NCBI RefSeq assembly: GCF_009801115.1
Contig: NZ_VTOL01000005.1
Span: 418,300-482,299, forward strand
Length of the DNA: 64,000 nucleotides
From: Dyadobacter sp. 3J3
GTDB lineage: Bacteria; Bacteroidota; Bacteroidia; Cytophagales; Spirosomataceae
Reading direction: 5' to 3'
Shown here: positions 53,083-62,551 of the stretch, piece by piece
Layout: each line of letters opens with the position of its first letter
How positions within the stretch are numbered: position 1 is the first letter of the stretch
Made by a program: the position numbers and the translations under genes
The notes under the pieces: model-generated
Database searches by the model: none
What the model was told of the DNA's origin: nothing
The model's input: only the letters and a program-made list of their open reading frames with translations

Positions 53083-53916
53083 ATGGAAAAAAACTTCAGC
53101 GATTTGCCGGAAAGCCGTCAGCAGCAACTTATGGCATTTGACCGTTTGCTTACGATCATGGATGAATTACGGGAACAGTGCCCTTGGGACCGTAAACAAA
53201 CTTTGGAAAGTTTGAGGCATCTGACAATAGAAGAAACCTATGAATTGTCAGATGCAATTCTGGAAAATGATTTGCCGGAAATAAAAAAGGAGCTTGGAGA
53301 TGTTCTTTTACATATTGTTTTTTATGCCAAAATCGCTTCTGAAAATAATCCCGAAACATCGGTAAGCTTTGATATTGCCGATGTATTGGCTGCAATTTGC
53401 GATAAGCTGGTTTCCCGCCATCCGCATATTTATGGAGATGCAAAAGCAGATACCGAAGAACAGGTGAAGCAGAATTGGGAAAAACTTAAATTAAAAGAAG
53501 GAAATAAATCTGTGTTATCAGGCGTTCCGGGATCTTTGCCAGCGTTGGTAAAGGCGATGCGTATTCAGGAAAAAGCCCGTGGGGCAGGATTTGACTGGGA
53601 TGAAAAACAACAGGTTTGGGAAAAGGTTGAAGAAGAATTACAGGAATTTAAGGAAAATTTCAACATTGAAACAGGTGAAGTAATTGATCAGAAAGAGGCG
53701 GAAGGGGAATTTGGTGATCTGTTATTTTCACTTGTCAATTATTCAAGATTCGTCGATATCAATCCTGAAACTGCTTTGGAGCGTACCAATAAAAAATTCA
53801 TACGCCGTTTTCAATACATGGAAGAGGCGTCAAAAGCGGATGGGAAATCTTTGACAGAAATGACCCTGACTGAAATGGATGAATATTGGAATCAGGCGAA
53901 GGCATTGAAAGTATAG
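53083..53916 (+). CDS. mazG: Nucleoside triphosphate pyrophosphohydrolase
   Basis: This 277-residue MazG protein has two MazG domains. The first has CPWDRKQTLESLRHLTIEET and the metal motif Glu50-Glu51-x2-Glu54 with Glu70-x2-Asp73 (KKELGDVLLH). The second has EGEFGDLLFSLVNYSRF and ends with ALERTNKKFIRRFQYMEE. It removes pyrophosphate from NTPs, cleaning the pool and lowering ppGpp. It is a single gene, convergent with a small HigA-like ORF. Length is the same as the E. coli protein (263) plus a few residues. Confidence 0.94.
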   Translation: MEKNFSDLPESRQQQLMAFDRLLTIMDELREQCPWDRKQTLESLRHLTIEETYELSDAILENDLPEIKKELGDVLLHIVFYAKIASENNPETSVSFDIADVLAAICDKLVSRHPHIYGDAKADTEEQVKQNWEKLKLKEGNKSVLSGVPGSLPALVKAMRIQEKARGAGFDWDEKQQVWEKVEEELQEFKENFNIETGEVIDQKEAEGEFGDLLFSLVNYSRFVDINPETALERTNKKFIRRFQYMEEASKADGKSLTEMTLTEMDEYWNQAKALKV

Positions 53917-53929
53917 AATGAATTTACCT

Positions 53930-54097
53930 TTACATATCGTTTTCTTTCAACATTCTGATGAAATCGTCTTCGTAGGCTTTGACTGCTTTTAGCAATTCTT
54001 CCAGTTCATTTTTCTCGGGTGTTCCCGGTTTTGCTCCGAAAATTTCATCGATTCTTTCGGAAGCTTTTTCGTAATCGCTTTCGTTATTCAGTATCAT
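53930..54097 (-). CDS. Small protein resembling the N-terminal half of HigA antitoxins
   Basis: A 55-residue ORF from ATG 54097 to TAA 53930 encodes NNESDYEKASERIDEIFGAK, PGTPEKNELEELLKAVKAYE and ends RMLKENDM. The pattern (YE-x-A-x-x-R-I-D-E-I with a G-x-K-P-G-T-P-E turn and an ELEELL helix) resembles the N-terminal acidic domain of HigA-type antitoxins. The DNA-binding helix-turn-helix is absent and no toxin is adjacent. It may be a stand-alone small protein common in Bacteroidota or a remnant. It lies 13 bases from the mazG stop (convergent) and is preceded by a strong terminator. Confidence 0.65.
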   Translation of the reverse strand: MILNNESDYEKASERIDEIFGAKPGTPEKNELEELLKAVKAYEDDFIRMLKENDM

Positions 54098-54127
54098 TTT
54101 ATAGCTGCTTTTGTTATAACTGGTACA

Positions 54128-54180
54128 AATTTAACAATAAAAAGCCGACTCAAATGAATCGGCTCTTTTATTGTTAAATT
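54128..54180. terminator. Terminator after the second susD gene
   Basis: The inverted repeat with left arm AATTTAACAATAAAAAGCCGA (54128-54148, 20 bases of it matched) and the complementary right arm ending TTATTGTTAAATT has a ~10-base loop. It gives T-rich ends in both directions and ends the SusCD locus 2 transcript. Confidence 0.87.
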
Positions 54181-54192
54181 CAACCTGATGTT

Positions 54193-55911
54193 CTAATATC
54201 CACTGTTTTGTGTTAAAGTAGGTTTTCCACCTACCTGGCTGTTTAATATTTCCTGAATCGGGATTGGGAAATATTCGTGTTTTCCTTTTACGAATGTTGA
54301 ACCTTTCAAATAGGCACGTTTGGTACCTTCCATTAGGTAATATGCATTCATAGTCTCCGCAGCAATTCCCCAACGAACAAGATCATAACGTCTGTTGCCT
54401 TCCATTCCAAGTTCAAGACGTTCTTCAAATCTTACAGCTTTGCGGGCATAAGCCTGATCCGGCCATGTAGTGCTGTATTCTTTTATCACGTAATTGGCAG
54501 CTGCTGTTCCGTCTGCATTTTTCACAAAACCTTCCGGTCTTGCAGCTCTTGCACGAATCTGGTTTACATAAGCTCTTGCTTTGTCGAGGCTACCGATTTC
54601 TGTTTCAATTTCTGCAAGCCATAACAAAACCTGCGCATAACGAATCATGCGGAAGTTGTTTGCATTCAAACGGTTATTGGAAGCGAACGAAGGATCTGCT
54701 TTGGCTGAAACGTGTTTCTTTGGAGAATATGGACCTCCGTAAGTCTGATCTCTCACATACGCTTTTCCTGGATGAACGCCCCAGTCAAGATATGGAATAC
54801 CACGACGGCCAACAGTCCAGTCCAGACGAGGATCAAGCGGTCCTGCATAAGGAGTAAATGGAGCAGTGGATTCAATACCCTGATCGTTCGGAATATCAGA
54901 ATTGTCATAGGTATCTAGCAACGGTAATCCGTTTTCATCTGTTTTAAATGCGTTAACCAGGTTATTCGAAGGTTGGAAAAATCCGCAGCATGTTGTAAAT
55001 GCACCACCGCCATATGGATAATTCAATGTCGATCCGATATTTCCGTTTTCTCCACCGGCAGCACCGTCGTTCACTGAATATTCAACTTCAAAAATCGATT
55101 CTGCGTTGTTGTTTGTGCTAGCCTGGAAGTTGTCGTGGTATTTAGCCATAAGACTGTATTTTCCGCTTGCAACAATCGCTTCCAGAATTGTTTTTGCTTC
55201 TGCATACTTTTTCTGGAACAAATATACTTTGGACAACATTGCACCCGCAGCCCATTTTGTAGGGCGGCCTGGCTGAGATTGCGAAGTTGGTAAAACATCA
55301 TAAGCTGCTTTCAAATCTGCTTCAATGTTTGGATAGATATCCGTGCTGTTCGGCAATTTAGTACTTTCCAGATTGTTTGGATCGTACGTTTTATCGTCGA
55401 TATATGGCACCATATTGTACATTTTTTTCAATTCAAAGTGGTAGTTTCCACGAAGAAAACGGGCTTCGGCTGTTACCTGGGCGCGTTCTGCATCGGTAAA
55501 GTCAGTTGCTTTTGCCAGATTTTGAAGAACATCATTTGTACGAGCGATACCGTCATACATACCTCTCCATTTTCCACGGAAATAAATATTATCTGATGCA
55601 ATATTTCCTGTTTCAATTAAAGAAATAGGCGGCTGGTCACCAGCGTTGGTCCCTTTATGTGCATCATCTGAGGCAACACTGCCGTATACCCAGTTATCAG
55701 CGCCAACGTTATATGACCGGTAAGCTCCTTCGGCAGTTGCCCATCCGTCGAGCAGTGCATAAGCACCAACAAGTAAGGCATTCACTCCGACTTTGTTTTG
55801 AAGCGTTGTTGAGTTAAGGGCCGCTTTGGGGTTGACATCCAGAAACTTATCCGAACATGAACTTAGAATTCCCAGAATAACGGCCGAGAATAGTATGGTA
55901 ATTTTTTTCAT
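54193..55911 (-). CDS. SusD/RagB family nutrient-binding lipoprotein (locus 2)
   Basis: This 572-residue lipoprotein has a signal ending in LSSC (Cys19). It continues DKFLDVNPKAALNSTTLQNK, then the TPR-like helices (EARFLRGNYHFELKKMYNMV). The end is KGKHEYFPIPIQEILNSQVG, a typical SusD signature. It is longer than the SusD of locus 1 (480). It follows the SusC gene by 37 bases and is closed by a strong terminator. No hydrolase gene is present, so the nutrient is unknown. Confidence 0.93.
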   Translation of the reverse strand: MKKITILFSAVILGILSSCSDKFLDVNPKAALNSTTLQNKVGVNALLVGAYALLDGWATAEGAYRSYNVGADNWVYGSVASDDAHKGTNAGDQPPISLIETGNIASDNIYFRGKWRGMYDGIARTNDVLQNLAKATDFTDAERAQVTAEARFLRGNYHFELKKMYNMVPYIDDKTYDPNNLESTKLPNSTDIYPNIEADLKAAYDVLPTSQSQPGRPTKWAAGAMLSKVYLFQKKYAEAKTILEAIVASGKYSLMAKYHDNFQASTNNNAESIFEVEYSVNDGAAGGENGNIGSTLNYPYGGGAFTTCCGFFQPSNNLVNAFKTDENGLPLLDTYDNSDIPNDQGIESTAPFTPYAGPLDPRLDWTVGRRGIPYLDWGVHPGKAYVRDQTYGGPYSPKKHVSAKADPSFASNNRLNANNFRMIRYAQVLLWLAEIETEIGSLDKARAYVNQIRARAARPEGFVKNADGTAAANYVIKEYSTTWPDQAYARKAVRFEERLELGMEGNRRYDLVRWGIAAETMNAYYLMEGTKRAYLKGSTFVKGKHEYFPIPIQEILNSQVGGKPTLTQNSGY

Positions 55912-55948
55912 TGCTTTATATAATTAAAGTTTTGCTAAGGTCAGGTGA

Positions 55949-58900
55949 TTAGAAACTTACGTTAAGTCCAACGATATACTGTTTTGAAGCAGGATATGAT
56001 CCGCCGTCAACACCAATTTGTCTGTCGTTACCAGCACCGTAGTTACGAAGGTTGATCTCCGGATCCATTCCTGAATATTTCGTGATCGTGATCAGGTTCT
56101 GGCCTTGAACATAAATGCGGCAAGGTCCAAGTCCAAGTTTCGAAGCAATCGTTTTTGGTAAAGAATACGTCAGCTGAATATTTTTGAAGCGGAAATAAGA
56201 ACCTTTTTCCAGATAATAATCAGAAGGAAGAATACTAACCTGATCGCTTGAATTCAGCTGAGGAAGGATCGCGTCAGTTTTGCCAGGTCTCCATGATTCG
56301 TTCAGCATACGTGTACTTTTGTTCCCGAAGAAAGTAGGGAAATCGGTCCAGTATTTTACATAGTTGAAGATTTCGTTACCCTGAACACCAGCACCGAACA
56401 AAGCAAGTCCGAAGTTTTTGTAATTCACATTGATGTTAAGACCATAAGTGAATTTCGGGTGAGGATTGCCAATGATGCTCAAATCTTTGGTATCAATCAC
56501 ACCATCTCCATTGACATCAACAAATTTGAAACGACCTGCTCTGTTTTCATTAGAACCCAAATTGTTTTTAGGCGCTTCCTTTGCTTCTGCATCCGTCTGG
56601 AAAATACCGTCATGTTTGTAACCAAAGAATGAAGATATCGGGTGGTTTTGCTGTGTTACAACAAAGTTCTGGATACGTTCATCGTTGATACCAAAGTATT
56701 GTGTATTCGGGTCACCATTTGTTTTTGTTACCAGGTTACGGTAAGTACTTACATTACCACCGATCGTGTAAGTAAGGTCTCCGCCAAGGGCTGCCCCATT
56801 ATAATTAATACCAAGATCAATACCACGGTTTCTCATAGAACCAATATTCTGGAAAGGCGCAGCGGCCACACCAGCAGTCAATGGAGGAGAAACCGGGAAC
56901 AACATATCCGAAGTGGTACGTGTGTACCAGTCTAATGCAACGTCAAATTTCCCTTTGAAAAAAGCCGCATCCAAACCTATGTTTGTAGACGTTGTTGTTT
57001 CCCATTTTGCTTTTACGTTACCAAACTGTACCAGTTCATATCCTGGAATTGCAGAAGTTTTTGCTCCGTTTAAGTCATAGAAAGACAAAGCAGGGTTAGT
57101 AGCGTATTGTGTAAAGGAGTTGTAGTTCCCAATTTCCTGGTTACCTGTTTGTCCCCATCCAACTCTTAGTTTGGCATAAGACAACCATGATGCCGTTGAT
57201 TTTGCGAAATTTTCCTCAGACAATACCCAGCCACCACTTACAGCAGGGAAATAAGCCACACGATTAGCAGCAGCAAATCGTGAAGAACGGTCACGACGAA
57301 CAGTTGCGTCAAACAAATATCTGCCTTTCAAACCATAACTTGCACGTGCAAATTCTGAGGCAAGTCGCCAGTTGGCCGCACCTCCGTTGTTTGTTTGAAC
57401 ACCTGTTCCAGCGCTCAGGTAACGGTTATCCAGGGCATCAACAAGGAAGTTGGTACGTGTCGCATCAAAATTTTCATAATAATTTTTGATAGACTCGGTA
57501 CCGGCGATTATATTCAACTTGTGAATGTTGTTCAGTACAATATTGTAAGTCAATGTGTTGTACCAGGTCCAGGTCCATTCGTAGTTGTTGGTTGTCGTTA
57601 AGCTTTGCGTACTTCTAGCTTCGGCAGACTCAATGTCTCTCGGAGTATAGTTACGATAATTGTAAAGGTTGTAGTCAATACCAAAGCTTGATTTTGCTGT
57701 AAGGTTCTTAAGGATATCAACCTCTGCATAGGCATTACCAAACAAACGAACTTCGTTTTGATTATTGTCCTTGTTTCTTACCAAAAGAGAAACCGGGTTT
57801 ACCGAGTTATCAACGTCAGTACCACGTGTTCCGGCGAAATTTCCGGCAACATCATAAACAGGAACGATAGGTGGTACACGGTATGCAAAAGTAGTCGGAT
57901 TACTTTCGTTGCTGTTACCGCCTGGCTGACCTACTCTTGATGCGTAACCAACCTGAAAGTTTTGGCCTACTCTGATACGTTTGTTGACGTTAAATTCTGT
58001 GTTAGAACGTAAAGTATAACGTTTGAAACTTGTATTGATCATGATACCTTGCTGGTTGAAATAATTCAGCGACATTGCATAACGACCACTTTCTGTTCCA
58101 CCGGAAACGCCAATCTGATGATTCTGGATTGGTGCTGGCTGATAAATTTCTTTAAGCCAGTTTGTTCCTTCTTTATTTGCTTTGGTAATCAGCCATTTGG
58201 TTTTGTTAAAATCAGCAGAGTTTACATCGGTGCTGTAATTTACATAGGTGCCGTCAGGATTTTTGGCAACTTTTGGATCACCTTCATACGTTCCTGATGG
58301 GAAAATGTAATCCGGGATTTTAGGTGTCGATCCATTTCCAAATTGTGCATGCGTTGGATAAGTTAACGCAGTTCCTGCCGGAAATGCGCCATCAACCATT
58401 TTGCCCTGGTTAATTGTATTAGTTCTTGCCTCCCATGTCAAATCAGCATATTGTTGTGTATTCAGCATGCTTAAAAGCTTGCCAGGACGTTGCGTACCGT
58501 AATAGGTATCATAAGTAAAAACCGGTTTACCAACTTTTCCTCTTTTTGTTGTGATGATAACTACACCATTACCAGCACGTGATCCGTAGATAGAAGCCGC
58601 AGATGCATCTTTCAGGATCTGCATGGATTCGATATCGTTGAGGTTCAATGTGTTCAGAGTATTGGACACACCGTTTGCTCCAACACCTTTTGTAGGAACT
58701 CCATCAACAACATACAGGGGTGAGTTGTCATTGATTGTTCCAAAACCACGAATACGAACGGATACTCCGCCACCTGGGCTGTTCTCATTACCAATAACCA
58801 CACCCGGCACTTTTCCCTGTAATGCCTGGCCAAGGTTGGTAGAAGGTGTGCTTAATAATTGTTTGGCATCCAAAGTGGCTACCGCGCCCGTAATTTCCTT

Positions 58901-59266
58901 TTTGGATTGTGATCCGTAGCCGGTTACAACTACTTCACTCAGGTTTTTGATGTCATCAACCAGACTTACATCAATGACAGATTTGGCACCTACAACAATT
59001 TCCTGTTTACCGAAGCCAATTGAAGAATACACTAATGTTGCACCGCCACCTTTTAAATCAATAGCATATTTTCCATCAGCGTCGGTTACGGTACCTGTGG
59101 TGGTTCCTTTTACAGTTACGTTAACACCGGGTAAACCAATGTTGTCTGTGGAAGAAACAACTTTGCCCGTGACGCGTTTGTCCTGGGCATAGGCAACACT
59201 GCTGCTAAAAATTGCCAGTAGCAATATGGTAACAGCAAGAAATAAGAATCGTAAATTTTGTTTCAT
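55949..59266 (-). CDS. SusC-type TonB-dependent transporter without STN domain (locus 2)
   Basis: This 1105-residue outer-membrane protein has a signal peptide (FLFLAVTILLLAIFSSSVAY). A carboxypeptidase-regulatory-like domain is at about 30-105 (KVVSSTDNIGLPGVNVTVKG). The plug has EVVVTGYGSQSKKEITGAVA and NDIESMQILKDASAASIYGS. The beta-barrel ends with VGLNVSF. In contrast to locus 1 it has no STN domain and no FecI/FecR genes, so it is not regulated by cell-surface signalling. A LacI-family-like palindrome upstream (59430-59445) may be its control site. Confidence 0.94.
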   Translation of the reverse strand: MKQNLRFLFLAVTILLLAIFSSSVAYAQDKRVTGKVVSSTDNIGLPGVNVTVKGTTTGTVTDADGKYAIDLKGGGATLVYSSIGFGKQEIVVGAKSVIDVSLVDDIKNLSEVVVTGYGSQSKKEITGAVATLDAKQLLSTPSTNLGQALQGKVPGVVIGNENSPGGGVSVRIRGFGTINDNSPLYVVDGVPTKGVGANGVSNTLNTLNLNDIESMQILKDASAASIYGSRAGNGVVIITTKRGKVGKPVFTYDTYYGTQRPGKLLSMLNTQQYADLTWEARTNTINQGKMVDGAFPAGTALTYPTHAQFGNGSTPKIPDYIFPSGTYEGDPKVAKNPDGTYVNYSTDVNSADFNKTKWLITKANKEGTNWLKEIYQPAPIQNHQIGVSGGTESGRYAMSLNYFNQQGIMINTSFKRYTLRSNTEFNVNKRIRVGQNFQVGYASRVGQPGGNSNESNPTTFAYRVPPIVPVYDVAGNFAGTRGTDVDNSVNPVSLLVRNKDNNQNEVRLFGNAYAEVDILKNLTAKSSFGIDYNLYNYRNYTPRDIESAEARSTQSLTTTNNYEWTWTWYNTLTYNIVLNNIHKLNIIAGTESIKNYYENFDATRTNFLVDALDNRYLSAGTGVQTNNGGAANWRLASEFARASYGLKGRYLFDATVRRDRSSRFAAANRVAYFPAVSGGWVLSEENFAKSTASWLSYAKLRVGWGQTGNQEIGNYNSFTQYATNPALSFYDLNGAKTSAIPGYELVQFGNVKAKWETTTSTNIGLDAAFFKGKFDVALDWYTRTTSDMLFPVSPPLTAGVAAAPFQNIGSMRNRGIDLGINYNGAALGGDLTYTIGGNVSTYRNLVTKTNGDPNTQYFGINDERIQNFVVTQQNHPISSFFGYKHDGIFQTDAEAKEAPKNNLGSNENRAGRFKFVDVNGDGVIDTKDLSIIGNPHPKFTYGLNINVNYKNFGLALFGAGVQGNEIFNYVKYWTDFPTFFGNKSTRMLNESWRPGKTDAILPQLNSSDQVSILPSDYYLEKGSYFRFKNIQLTYSLPKTIASKLGLGPCRIYVQGQNLITITKYSGMDPEINLRNYGAGNDRQIGVDGGSYPASKQYIVGLNVSF

Positions 59267-59349
59267 ACGTGGGGATTTTGTTAAATGTTAAAAAAGTATT
59301 AGTTATTGTCAAGATAATATTAAATGTACGGATTCTTTATAATAATATG

Positions 59350-59396
59350 CCATCGATAAAGCATTATTTTTATGAAAAATATTAATATATCGATGG
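59350..59396. repeat. Spaced inverted repeat upstream of susC (locus 2)
   Basis: CCATCGATA (59350-59358) and TATCGATGG (59388-59396) are exact complements separated by 29 AT-rich bases. It lies about 85-130 bases upstream of the susC start. It may be a regulator-binding pair or a structure in the leader. Confidence 0.45.
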
Positions 59397-59429
59397 TTAC
59401 ATACTTCACTTTTCTGATAAATATTCAAT

Positions 59430-59445
59430 GCGCAAACGTTTGCGC
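59430..59445. promoter_or_regulatory. Perfect LacI-family-like operator palindrome
   Basis: GCGCAAACGTTTGCGC is a perfect 16-base palindrome with a central CG, the hallmark of LacI/GalR-family operators (PurR and CcpA sites have the same AACGTT core). It is in the divergent spacer between the susC of locus 2 and uvrA. No LacI-type gene is in the window. Confidence 0.65.
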
Positions 59446-59583
59446 CATACGTTGATTCTAACTTTCACACAATTCAAAATATGTTAAAGCATATGAATAA
59501 TCAGGTGTGTTTTTGCAACTCAACAACTACTTTTGTGGTTATGAATTGAGAGCATTACACGGATATAAATCAACAGGATCATT

Positions 59584-62439
59584 TTGAAACATTTGAATGG
59601 AATTGAACTCGCAGAGCAGGACCTGATAGAGGTACAGGGTGCCCGTGAGCATAATTTGAAGAATATTGATGTTAGCATTCCACGAAACAAACTTGTCGTG
59701 GTAACGGGTATCAGTGGCAGTGGTAAATCTTCTTTGGCTTTTGATACCATATATGCTGAGGGGCAAAGGCGTTATATGGAAAGTTTTTCAGCTTACGCCC
59801 GTGGTTTTATCGGAGAAATGGAGCGGCCGGATGTGGATAAAATCAGTGGATTATCCCCGGTTATCAGTATTGAACAAAAGACAACTTCAAGAAATCCACG
59901 CTCGACCGTGGGAACAGTTACCGAAATTTATGACTTCCTGAGGTTATTATACGCAAGAGCGGGAGAGGCATATTCGTATGTGACGGGGAGAAGAATGGTG
60001 AAACAATCGCAGGATCAGATTGTGAACCAGCTTATGACTCAGTTTCTGGGACAAAAAACAATTTTACTTGCTCCGGCGGTAAAAGGAAGAAAAGGACATT
60101 ACCGTGAGCTTTTTGTCCAGATTGCGCGATTGGGTTACACCAAGGTACGAGTCGATGGCGAAGTTCAGGATATTGTTCCGAAAATGCAGCTGGACCGTTA
60201 TAAAGTTCATGATATTGAAATTGTTGTGGATAGGGTTGTGCCAAAATCTGAGTCGGAAGATCCGCAATCCCGTTTCCGTTTAAGCCAGTCTGTTTCAACC
60301 GCTATCAAACAAGGAAAAGGTGCATTAATGGTTTTGGATGAAAAAGGAGAAACCTATTATTTCTCCCAAAACTTGATGGATCCGGAATCCGGAATCAGTT
60401 ATGATGATCCTTCTCCAAATAATTTTTCGTTTAACTCGCCCTATGGCTGGTGCCCGACTTGTCAGGGATTGGGTTTGGTGGAGGAAATTACAGAAGATTC
60501 CATCATGCCGGATCGCAAATTGTCCATTAGTAAAGGTGGAATTGCGCCGATGGGAGAATATCGGGAAGCCTGGATTTTCAAACAACTGGAAGTTTTATTG
60601 AAACCTTTTAAGGTAAATCTTACAACACCGCTTGAAAAATTCCCTGAAGAGGCGATCAAAGTTGTGCTTTATGGAAGTGAAGAACCGGTAGCGGTTCCTT
60701 CAAAAAAATATCCGGGGACAGAGTGGGATACCAAATTTGACGGAATTATCAATTTCCTGAAACGTCAGCAGGAAACCGGAAATGATAAAATCCAGGATTG
60801 GCTTAAAGATTTCATGACCATCAATACCTGTCCGGAATGTAACGGCAAGCGTTTGAGAAAAGAATCTTTGCATTTCAAAGTGGATGGAAAAGACATAGCC
60901 GATTTGTCAAACCGTGATGTTCGTGATTTGTCAAACTGGCTGGAAGGTCTGGAAGACCGTTTGGAAGAAAGACAGAAAATAATTGGTCACGAGGTTTTGA
61001 AAGAAATCCGGAAACGGGTTGGTTTCTTATTGGATGTTGGTCTTGATTATCTGACTTTGAACCGCGCTCTTCGTACACTTTCGGGTGGTGAAGCACAGCG
61101 GATACGCCTGGCCACCCAGATTGGAACGCAGCTTACCGGCGTTTTATATATTATGGATGAGCCAAGTATCGGTCTTCATCAGCGCGATAATGTGAGGCTT
61201 ATCAATTCCTTGAAAAGTCTGCGTGATCTTGGAAATACAGTTTTGGTTGTGGAGCATGATAAGGATATGATGCTAGCATCGGATTATATTGTGGATATCG
61301 GTCCCGGAGCCGGTCGCCACGGTGGAAATGTGGTAGGTGCAGGAACGCCTGAAGAATTCCTGAAAAACGGTTCTTCAACGGCTGATTATTTAAGTGGAAG
61401 ACAAAAAATTGAAATCCCGAAAGTTCGCAGAAAAGGAAATGGCAATTATCTTTCATTAAGAGGATGTACAGGCCATAACCTGAAAAATGTGACAATGGCA
61501 TTTCCGTTAGGAACGATGATTTCGGTTACCGGGGTAAGTGGAAGTGGAAAATCTTCTTTAATTCATGAAACGCTCTTTCCCTTATTAAACCATCATTTTT
61601 ATAAATCAAGAAGAGAACCGCTTGCTTATAAATCGATCGAAGGTTTAGAACATATCGATAAAGTAATTGAAGTAGACCAGTCGCCAATCGGGCGGACGCC
61701 ACGTTCCAATCCGGCAACGTATACCAATCTTTTCACTGATATCCGTACGCTTTTTGCTGAATTACCGGAAGCGAAAATCCGGGGTTACAAACCCGGCCGT
61801 TTTTCTTTCAATGTAAAAGGAGGAAGATGTGAGGATTGTGAAGGTGCGGGAATGAAGCGAATTGAAATGGATTTTCTTCCTGATGTGCACGTGAATTGTG
61901 AAACCTGTAAAGGGAAACGATTTAATCGTGAAACACTGGAAGTTCGTTTTAAAGGAAAATCCGTGGCTGATATTCTGGATATGACGGTTGAAACGGCTTT
62001 GGATTTTTTTGAAAACCAACCTCGTATTTTGAGAAAAGTACAAACACTTTTTGATGTAGGCTTAGGCTATATCACGCTTGGACAACATGCTACAACGCTT
62101 TCCGGTGGTGAGGCGCAACGTGTGAAATTGTCGGAGGAATTGTCAAAACGCGATACAGGAAAAACACTTTACATTCTGGATGAACCGACGACCGGATTAC
62201 ATTTCCAGGATATAAAACATCTTCTGAAAGTTCTTGACAAACTGGTTGAAAAAGGAAATACGGTTTTGATCATTGAACACAATCTTGATGTTGTGAAAGT
62301 TTCGGATTACGTAATTGATCTTGGCCCGGAAGGTGGTGCGTTAGGTGGGAAAATCATTGCGGAAGGAACGCCTGAAAAAGTTTCAAAAGTGAAAGGAAGT
62401 TATACCGGGTTTTTCCTGAAAGAGGAATTGAAGGGATAG
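59584..62439 (+). CDS. uvrA: Excinuclease ABC subunit A
   Basis: This 951-residue protein starts with TTG at 59584. It has two ABC ATPase modules: first Walker A TGISGSGKSSLAFDT (residues 41-55) with signature LRTLSGGEAQRIRLA, second Walker A TGVSGSGKSSLIHET with signature TTLSGGEAQRVKLSEEL. Zinc fingers are formed by CPTCQGLGL / CPECNGKRL and CEDCEGAGMKRIEMDF / CETCKGKR. It recognises bulky DNA damage and loads UvrB. A TACTTTTG box (59528-59535) is a -7 candidate. Length is normal. Its spacer with susC holds a palindromic operator candidate. Confidence 0.96.
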   Translation: MKHLNGIELAEQDLIEVQGAREHNLKNIDVSIPRNKLVVVTGISGSGKSSLAFDTIYAEGQRRYMESFSAYARGFIGEMERPDVDKISGLSPVISIEQKTTSRNPRSTVGTVTEIYDFLRLLYARAGEAYSYVTGRRMVKQSQDQIVNQLMTQFLGQKTILLAPAVKGRKGHYRELFVQIARLGYTKVRVDGEVQDIVPKMQLDRYKVHDIEIVVDRVVPKSESEDPQSRFRLSQSVSTAIKQGKGALMVLDEKGETYYFSQNLMDPESGISYDDPSPNNFSFNSPYGWCPTCQGLGLVEEITEDSIMPDRKLSISKGGIAPMGEYREAWIFKQLEVLLKPFKVNLTTPLEKFPEEAIKVVLYGSEEPVAVPSKKYPGTEWDTKFDGIINFLKRQQETGNDKIQDWLKDFMTINTCPECNGKRLRKESLHFKVDGKDIADLSNRDVRDLSNWLEGLEDRLEERQKIIGHEVLKEIRKRVGFLLDVGLDYLTLNRALRTLSGGEAQRIRLATQIGTQLTGVLYIMDEPSIGLHQRDNVRLINSLKSLRDLGNTVLVVEHDKDMMLASDYIVDIGPGAGRHGGNVVGAGTPEEFLKNGSSTADYLSGRQKIEIPKVRRKGNGNYLSLRGCTGHNLKNVTMAFPLGTMISVTGVSGSGKSSLIHETLFPLLNHHFYKSRREPLAYKSIEGLEHIDKVIEVDQSPIGRTPRSNPATYTNLFTDIRTLFAELPEAKIRGYKPGRFSFNVKGGRCEDCEGAGMKRIEMDFLPDVHVNCETCKGKRFNRETLEVRFKGKSVADILDMTVETALDFFENQPRILRKVQTLFDVGLGYITLGQHATTLSGGEAQRVKLSEELSKRDTGKTLYILDEPTTGLHFQDIKHLLKVLDKLVEKGNTVLIIEHNLDVVKVSDYVIDLGPEGGALGGKIIAEGTPEKVSKVKGSYTGFFLKEELKG

Positions 62440-62441
62440 AT

Positions 62442-62475
62442 TGTTAGGCGTTGGCTATTAGCGGTTAGCGATTAG
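62442..62475. repeat. One-armed word array (GGCTATTAGCGG type)
   Basis: The words GTTAGGCG, TTGGCTATTAGC, GGTTAGCGATTAG follow directly (2 bases) after the uvrA stop codon. The same words occur in the array at 6611-6711 and, as complement, at 29243-29285. Confidence 0.6.
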
Positions 62476-62551
62476 AATGGAGTTGGAAAGCAGTCAAGAT
62501 TTAGGAATACCTAGTCTTGGCTGCTTTTTATTTTGCATTGCTAATGGTTTT

